This document shows, piece by piece, positions 58,074 to 64,000 of a DNA stretch of 64,000 nucleotides. A program made the position numbers and the translations under genes. The notes beneath the pieces were generated by a model, which saw only the letters and a program-made list of their open reading frames with translations, was not told where the DNA came from and did not search any database. Positions within the stretch are counted from its first letter, which is position 1, and the number at the start of each line of letters is the position of its first letter. Source of the stretch: Brachypterus glaber (lineage: Eukaryota; Arthropoda; Insecta; Coleoptera; Kateretidae); contig OY294046.1 of the NCBI GenBank assembly GCA_958510825.1, positions 48,713,794 through 48,777,793 on the forward strand, written 5' to 3'.

Positions 58074-58640
58074 AATTTTTTTTTTTTAATTAATTAATAA
58101 AAGTCCAAACCTATGTTTCTAAAAGCCTTTTCAAAACTTGTTTGCACATTTTCCATTTAAAATTTTGTAATCTTTTTTTGTATCATTCTGTTACACGGGG
58201 CCTTTGTACCATTATGACACCATGTTATACATATTTAAGTAATAGGTCAAAGGGTATTTTTTTTTTCATGAGTTATGAAACATACACTGTTTAGTATAAG
58301 AATATTTTCTAGTTTGACCTTTAATATTTAAGGTAGTGTCATCGGCAAATACCACATTTTGAACATCATTAATAACTCTGAATTTCATTTCACAGAACAA
58401 AAAGCAATGCTTTGGGGCCATCCATTAATTACGCCACGCTACACTGTGAAAAATGGCGGTAGTTAATTTAAACTATAGTTTTAAAGTCACGTACTAATAT
58501 TTAAAACCGTCAATGAATTGTTGCGTGTTTTTGAGAAAAATTAAGGAACAATAATTTATTTTTTTTTTTTTTTAATACAATTGGGGTTTGTAGGTTATAG
58601 GACTCAACGCAAAAAAAAAGAGATATTTTGTGTAATTTTC

Positions 58641-58680
58641 GCCGACGTTTCGAGGGCATATGCTGCCGCTCTTCCTCAGG
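58641..58680 (-). ncRNA. Hammerhead-ribozyme-like motif, left arm
   Basis: Minus-strand order: CUGAGGA (fits the hammerhead core CUGANGA), a stem II candidate AGAGCGGCA/UGCCCUC with one bulge, GAAAC (fits GAAA), then GUC, the usual cleavage triplet. Stem III could only be the self-complementary ACGU, as in dimeric hammerheads of Penelope-like elements. Confidence 0.5.
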
Positions 58681-59203
58681 GCTGTAATTTAATAAAGAAA
58701 AACTGAATTAACAATTTGCTTACTCATTATCAAAAACGGGGGGGGGTCACAATTTGAGGTTAGGTTACTTACCAAATTTACAAAATTTAAGTGTGCATTA
58801 CACGTGTCAGAAAAAACTTGTTGCCTTGCAACTTATCATAACATAACATAATTAACATTAAAAACAATTACTACAATAATTAAATAGAGACATTTGACAT
58901 TTCTTACAATAAATAAATTTGGGTTATATTTGAACTACTATGTAGTGAGAAATAGTTCCTGTGATCTTATATAGTTAAAGGTCTATCTACACATCTATTT
59001 AATTATTGTAGTAATTGTTTTTAATGTTAATTATGTTATGTTATGATAAGTTGCAAGGCAACAAGTTTTTTCTGACACGTGTAATGCACACTTAAATTTT
59101 GTAAATTTGGTAAGTAACCTAACCTCAAATTGTGACCCCCCCCCCCGTTTTTGATAATGAGTAAGCAAATTGTTAATTCAGTTTTTCTTTATTAAATTAC
59201 AGC

Positions 59204-59242
59204 CCTGAGGAAGAGCGGCAGCATATGCCCTCGAAACGTCGG
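59204..59242 (+). ncRNA. Hammerhead-ribozyme-like motif, right arm
   Basis: Identical to the left-arm motif on the opposite strand: CTGAGGA at 59205-59211, GAAAC at 59233-59237, and GTC at 59238-59240. Stem I can pair GCC (59202-59204) with GGC (59241-59243), with an AAUU/AAUU pair further out. Cleavage has not been tested and no expression evidence is available. Confidence 0.5.
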
Positions 59243-59490
59243 CGAAAATTACACAAAATATCTCTTTTTTTTTTGCGTTGAGTCCTATAACCTACAAACC
59301 CCAATTGTATTAAAAAAAAAAATTATTTGAGGACGAAAAAATGATGAAAATAATTTTATAGGATATAAATTTTCTATCCATTTGTAATTGAATATTCAGT
59401 TTTGCTTTTCACTGTGTTACCATGTTTCTGGTTGAAAAACCCAAAAAAGTATTTAATTATTGATCTAGTTGCCCAAACCAATCTTTTTTC

Positions 59491-59830
59491 AATAGAATAG
59501 AATAGAAATAGAATAGAAACTTTATTAATTGTCTGATAAAAAATACATAGGTATAATACACAATATAAAAAGATCAGGAACAATACGTCATATATAAAAA
59601 AAAGCATTAAACAGAATACAAAATTATTAAATTTAAAGAATTAAAATTTAAACAGAATACTTCACTCGTGTAAAAATTGAGACGGATTTTTACGCATTTA
59701 AATATTCCGTATACGGTTCAATATTACAAATGTATCTAAATAATTTGGACTTAAATTTACCAATAATTCGTATATCTTTTATAGTAATCGGTAATTTATT
59801 ATAAAATTTAATGCCTGCCTTCATAAATGC
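59491..59830 (-). mobile_element. 5'-truncated LINE with TAGAA/TTCTA tail
   Basis: On the minus strand a short frame (59824-59690) reads MKAGIKFYNKLPITIKDI and FKSKLFRYIC. This is the G-x-K-x-Y-N-x-L-P end of a jockey-type reverse transcriptase. An untranslated stretch follows, ending with AATAAAGTTTCTATTCTATT and further TTCTA units. Confidence 0.7.
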
Positions 59831-59998
59831 TTAGTCTGTGGCTGGGAATATTATAATCTAAATCTAATCAATACCTACCTATAGAGGGTTATTCTTTTAA
59901 ATGATACAAGATACAAGATACAAGATTTTATTGGCGTCTCAACATACATGTTATGCGCAAGTCATAAATAAAAATATAAATTGAATTTACAAGACATG

Positions 59999-60508
59999 TT
60001 AAAAATTAATATTATTACAGGACAAAAACTCGTCTACACTGTAAAATGCTTTTGATATTAAAAATTTTTTTAACCTCCTTTTAAAACTATTCAAAGGAAT
60101 ATGTAGTAAACTTACAGGTAATTTATTTAAAAACTTCGGTCCATAAAAGTTTATTCCGTTTCTACTAGATTTAAGTCTTAAATAATTTGTTCTTATTTCT
60201 CTTGACTGACGTGTACGATGATAATGTACATCTTGACCAGTAATATAGTTTGTCTGATTTTCAAAAACATGAAGAAGACAAGTGTATATATATAGCGATG
60301 GGAAAGTCAACAATTCTAAATTAATAAAACATTGTTTTACATCATCGCGATATCCTAAATTGCTAATTATCCTTATAACCTTTCTTTGCAAACCAAAAAC
60401 CCTGATGGCACCAGAGGCATGTCCCCAATTTATCAGACCATATTGCATATTTGAGCAAATTAATGCATGATATGCAGTTTTTAAGATGTTTTGTGTAACA
60501 ATACCAAT
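59999..60508 (-). pseudogene. LINE reverse transcriptase C-terminal domain
   Basis: From 60508 the frame reads IGIVTQNILKTAYHALICSN, MQYGLINWGHASG, FGLQRKVIRIISNLGYRDD, LELLTFPSLYIY, DVHYHRTRQSREI, FYGPKFLNKLPVSL and a basic end to a stop. These motifs match the region after the catalytic domain in jockey-group non-LTR reverse transcriptases. Upstream coding (60534-60629, with KLSWDHHVDFLSKKISKNIF) belongs to the same protein. It is separated by a TAGAA microsatellite that puts in stops and shifts frame. YADD and endonuclease parts are missing, so the copy is dead. Confidence 0.85.
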
Positions 60509-60533
60509 TCTATTCTATTCTATTCTATTCTAT
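60509..60533. repeat. TTCTA microsatellite inside the LINE ORF
   Basis: Five units of TTCTA (TAGAA on the coding strand) lie between two parts of the reverse transcriptase that are normally contiguous. They introduce TAG stops and a frameshift. Confidence 0.8.
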
Positions 60534-61109
60534 AAGGCATCTAATTACAAATATGTTCTTTGATATTTTTTTTGATAAAAAGTCCACATGATGATCCCAA
60601 GACAGTTTGGCGTCAAATGGTGCAACCACCGTAACTTTGAACGGGTTGAGGTATAAACTTTATACCTATTTCGAATGTGCATATCACACAACAAAAACCA
60701 GCATTTGTCATATTTTTCAATTTTTTATTCTGCAAGGTGGCGCCAGGGGGACAGTGTTGGACAATATTTTAAATGGCACCCTAGGTCTTCTGATACGTCA
60801 TTTTAAAGAGCTTAAAATTCTCTATTTAACCATGGTACTGTTTATTTTTGAATATTTTTTTTTGAAGAATTTTTTTTCTTCAAAATTGATGAAATTTTCA
60901 GTATTTTTGAAAAATTAATTTTGGAATTTTTTGCCCAAAGGTCCAAATAGTTAGTACATGATGTATTATCATGTTAGGACTAATGATTTATTATTTTCAT
61001 GTAAAATTTTTAATATTTATGCACAAAATATTAAAAATTTAAATAATTTGAAGAAAAAAAAATTAAAAATTATTAGTTACACAGTTAAATAGACAATTTT
61101 AATAAATAA

Positions 61110-61380
61110 AAGGCAGAGTAAGGTCCTTTTCCCAATTATATTAATTAAAACCTGACCGCGGTTTCGAGCCTTTATATACCTAGGCTCATTGTCGAAGGTC
61201 GCCTACAAGAAAATATGTGTATAAACACAAATTGACAAGATACATTTAAAATAGTCCTACAAATTAATACTTACATTAAAAAACACAAAATTGAGCTATT
61301 TTGTCAAATAAATAAAACTTAAATTTAAGAACACATAACATATAAAATTGACAGCTGACAGCTAATACAATAATAAAACA
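61110..61380 (-). mobile_element. Possible Penelope-like end fragment
   Basis: Segment not shared with the other arm of the foldback. It includes a degenerate hammerhead-like block (61153-61197) and ends in sequence with AATAAATAAAACTTAAATT on the plus strand. The boundaries are estimates. Confidence 0.35.
61153..61197 (-). ncRNA. Degenerate hammerhead-like motif
   Basis: The minus strand reads ACAATGA, a stem GCCTA..AGGC, CGAAAC, then CGCGGTC. Compared with the CUGANGA core, three of seven positions differ, including the catalytic G5, so activity is unlikely. The self-complementary ACCGCGGT would be a dimer stem III. Confidence 0.35.
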
Positions 61381-61830
61381 GGTTGGACAACTTAACTATA
61401 TAGGTCCCTGGCTGATGGCGGGAACTTTAAATTTAATAATAAAAATAAATAAAAGACAATTTTAAGCTCGTTAAAATGAAGTATCACAAGACCTAGGTTG
61501 CCGTTTGAAATATTGTTCCCCATTGCCCCCTGGCGCCACCTTACCGAATAAAAAATTGAAAAATATAACAAATGATAATTTTGTTTCTTATTTACATATT
61601 CCAAATTTAAAGTTTATGTATCTTTTCGTTCAAAAGTTACATGGGGTGTACCACTTACCCTGTATATTCTATAGAATTTTTCATTAATGAAGTAAAAGTT
61701 AAAAAAAATGTTGTATAATGAGACCAATATATAGAGTGTTTCAGTTAAAACTTCCAAGGTGAATTACTCGAAAAAAGATATTTAAGATATATGGAAAGCA
61801 TATGATAGAATCTATCAGATATAGTGCGTA

Positions 61831-61972
61831 TTGACAGCCTCTCATAACAAGCATAATACATAAGAATGCGATACCCTGATTGACTTTCAAGATTCATGAC
61901 GGCACATCAAGCCAATCACGGCATCGCATTCTTATGTATTATACGTGTTATGCGAGGCTGTGGATATGCCCA
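61831..61972. mobile_element. Palindromic MITE family C, copy 2
   Basis: Counterpart of 26091-26241: ATACATAAGAATGCGATACC and CTGATTG pair with AAGCCAATCACGGCATCGCA and TTCTTATGTATTAT. Both copies end in GGATATGCCC-like sequence. Confidence 0.8.
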
Positions 61973-62640
61973 TAATGTTTGAATGCATTTTATCATAAAC
62001 TAGACCCCTCGATGAATAATTTTAAGCATTTTAGTCATTAGACTTGAATTGATATCTGTATTGGTTTCCGAGATATTTGATATTTATATATAATCTAAAC
62101 ATTTAATATTGCAGGTACATATTTCAAAAAAACGTTTTTAGCAACAGTAAAATCATCTGAATTATAGTTTTCGTTTCATCTCCGCAAGCTGCTGATCTCA
62201 CGTGACAATTGCTATCTAGTTGAGTGTTTAAATTTAAATATTGCGGGAAAGAAAAAGATGATTAATTTTTTTTTTCGGTAATATATATGTTTTTTTGTCG
62301 ATTTGAATTTTTTTTAGTATTGAATCGAAGGAGTCATACGTAACGCAGTTTTTTTTTTATTTTGACCCCTCCCTCTCCCTATGCAAGTTTGCATTAATTT
62401 TATTTTTATAATAATAATATTTATTTTTAGCATTGTGATGCTAATAAATTGTATAAATGTTAAATATTTATAAAACACAATAAATTTTAATAGAATTAAA
62501 AAGAATAAATTAGTATTAATAACTATAATTAATACATACATAATAACTGTTCTCTTAGAAAAAGTCGCATTTTAGAAACACTAACTTAAAAAAGTAAAAA
62601 ATATTGTTTTTAAATTAGTAACAAGCAGGGCCATAGCTAT
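61973..62640. other. Intergenic DNA, no gene seen
   Basis: AT-rich. Just before the array, GGGCCATAGCTATGGGGGGG and GCGCCCCCCCCC form a GC-rich patch (62630-62667) that may be the terminus of a transposon. Confidence 0.5.
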
Positions 62641-62700
62641 GGGGGGGGGTAGCAGCGCCCCCCCCCACATAACTTAAAAAGTTGTATATTTCATTGATCC

Positions 62701-64000
62701 AAAACAAAAGTTGTATATTTTATGGATTTAAAATACAAAAGTTGCATATTTCACAAAAAAAAAGTTGCATATTGCAGGGATTCAGACAAAAGTCATAAAT
62801 TTCAGGAATTCGAAATACAAAAGTTGCATATTTCACAAAAAAAAAGTTGCATATTGCAGGGATTCAGACAAAAGTCATAAATTTCAGGGATTCGAAATAC
62901 AAAAGTTGGATATTTCACAAAAAGGTGAGGACATTTGTTTTCTTAATCATTTCTTTTACTGGTACAAATTTTCACGGAAAAAGCTTTATTTTAAGGTGAG
63001 GACCTTTTTTTTAGACATCAAAATTTTAGTTAGGGGTATTTTTTTTTATTGGTAGTACAAACTTTCACCGAAAAAGCTTTTTTGGAGTGAGGACTTTTTT
63101 TTAGTCATTAAAATTTTGCCTAGGGGTAATTTTTTTTGTACAAACTTTCACGGACAAAGCTCTTTTGGAGGCAAGGACCTTTTTTTTTAGTCAAAACAAA
63201 AGTTGTATATTTTATGGATTTAAAATACAAAAGTTGCATATTTCACAAAAAAAAAGTTGCATATTGCAGGGATTCAGACAAAAGTCATAAATTTCAGGAA
63301 TTCGAAATACAAAAGTTGCATATTTCACAAAAAAAAAGTTGCATATTGCAGGGATTCAGACAAAAGTCATAAATTTCAGGGATTCGAAATACAAAAGTTG
63401 GATATTTCACAAAAAGGTGAGGACATTTGTTTTCTTAATCATTTCTTTTACTGGTACAAATTTTCACGGAAAAAGCTTTATTTTAAGGTGAGGACCTTTT
63501 TTTTAGACATCAAAATTTTAGTTAGGGGTATTTTTTTTTATTGGTAGTACAAACTTTCACCGAAAAAGCTTTTTTGGAGTGAGGACTTTTTTTTAGTCAT
63601 TAAAATTTTGCCTAGGGGTAATTTTTTTTGTACAAACTTTCACGGACAAAGCTCTTTTGGAGGCAAGGACCTTTTTTTTTAGTCAAAACAAAAGTTGTAT
63701 ATTTTATGGATTTAAAATACAAAAGTTGCATATTTCACAAAAAAAAAGTTGCATATTGCAGGGATTCAGACAAAAGTCATAAATTTCAGGAATTCGAAAT
63801 ACAAAAGTTGCATATTTCACAAAAAAAAAGTTGCATATTGCAGGGATTCAGACAAAAGTCATAAATTTCAGGGATTCGAAATACAAAAGTTGGATATTTC
63901 ACAAAAAGGTGAGGACATTTGTTTTCTTAATCATTTCTTTTACTGGTACAAATTTTCACGGAAAAAGCTTTATTTTAAGGTGAGGACCTTTTTTTTAGAC
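62701..64000. repeat. 492-bp higher-order tandem array, open at window end
   Basis: Units start at 62701, 63193 and 63685 (exactly 492 apart) and look identical by eye. Each unit has two sublayers: about 90-bp repeats (AAAAAGTTGCATATTGCAGG, TTCAGACAAAAGTCATAAAT) and about 85-bp repeats (ACAAACTTTCACGGAAAAAG, GGAGTGAGGACCTTTTTTTT). The repeated 78- and 96-residue frames are by-products. The array continues beyond the window. Confidence 0.92.

Larger units (their letters stand above)
58550..59332. mobile_element. Near-perfect palindrome, 338-bp arms, poly-A outward
   Basis: Left arm 58550-58887 and right arm 58995-59332 look almost identical as inverted copies, differing mainly in homopolymer lengths (the G/C run of 9 to 10). 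The spacer is 107 bases. Reading from the centre outward, each arm ends in CCCAATTGTATT plus a poly-A run. Each arm contains the same ribozyme-like motif (58641-58680 minus, 59204-59242 plus). The high identity implies recent formation or gene conversion. Penelope-like elements are one class with such motifs in repeated ends, but no reverse transcriptase was seen here. Confidence 0.85.
59905..60629 (-). mobile_element. LINE 3' half with reverse transcriptase C-terminus
   Basis: Reading leftward: a reverse-transcriptase thumb region fragment, a C-terminal domain to the stop at 59999, then an untranslated region with AATAAA and a tail of ATCTTGT units ending near 59905. It is 5'-truncated near 60629, where the foldback 60622-61662 begins. 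Confidence 0.82.
60622..61662. mobile_element. Foldback element related to the 33851 family, interrupted
   Basis: GTAACTTTGAACGGGTTGAG with GGTGGCGCCAGGGGG and AATGGCACCCTAGGTCTTC on the left is inverted relative to CCCCCTGGCGCCACC and TTCAAAAGTTACATGGGG on the right, ending ACCCTG before TA. The TTTGAACG, GGCGCCA and TTAAAGAGCTTAAAATT order parallels the arms of 33851-34559. A foreign segment (about 61110-61380) lies in the right part. Confidence 0.75.

Noticed and set aside
62765..63864. Repeated 96- and 78-residue frames that look like duplicated genes
   Set aside because: They are identical because the DNA is a 492-bp tandem repeat. Sub-repeats explain the internal repetition and there are no gene signals.

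Overview
This is a gene-poor, very AT-rich stretch of animal nuclear DNA, almost certainly from an insect and most likely a beetle. The insect call rests on two split genes for RR-1 (soft-cuticle) chitin-binding cuticular proteins. The beetle call is an inference from repeat style and AT content. There are no bacterial-style operons, and no tRNA or rRNA genes were found. A 200-base run of N at 56542-56741 is an assembly gap.

Two genes are well supported, both on the + strand and in tandem. CP1 (coding exons 8777-8901, 12503-12764 and 16008-16343; first exon not located) encodes a secreted RR-1 protein with a Pro/Ser/Tyr-rich tail. CP2 (29765-29773, 37481-37599, 42332-42498, 43553-43653) is complete at 131 residues. 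Its first coding exon holds only three codons and lies about 70 bases below a TATA box; its first intron is 7.7 kb. The second and third coding exons meet in the same phase in both genes, so they are probably ancient tandem duplicates. Their products would be exported by epidermal cells and bind chitin in the cuticle.

Almost everything else is transposon-derived. (1) Large foldback elements: 3952-5394, 19451-20335, 27235-28815, 33851-34559, 41210-42061, 58550-59332 and 60622-61662. (2) TTAA-flanked piggyBac-like elements: 7186-8157, 11793-11948, 27330-27931 and 28396-28499. (3) TA-flanked Tc1/mariner-like elements and a palindromic mariner transposase relic (5656-6443). (4) 5'-truncated LINE pieces with recognisable reverse-transcriptase C-termini: 53966-54489, 59491-59830 and 59905-60629. 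(5) A candidate tRNA-derived SINE (22848-23076). (6) Tandem arrays: three units of about 0.7 kb (23806-25943), about 138-bp units (31782-32640), about 270-bp units (36627-37200), minisatellites (47050-47837), and identical-looking 492-bp higher-order units running off the end (62701-64000). Many elements are nested, so relative insertion order can be read.

The most unusual items are two. A C-terminal USP2-type deubiquitinase fragment lies between inverted repeats in a composite element (18137-21360). Hammerhead-ribozyme-like motifs lie in both arms of a near-perfect palindrome (58550-59332), with a degenerate relative near 61150. Both need computation to confirm; all coordinates and similarities were read by eye.
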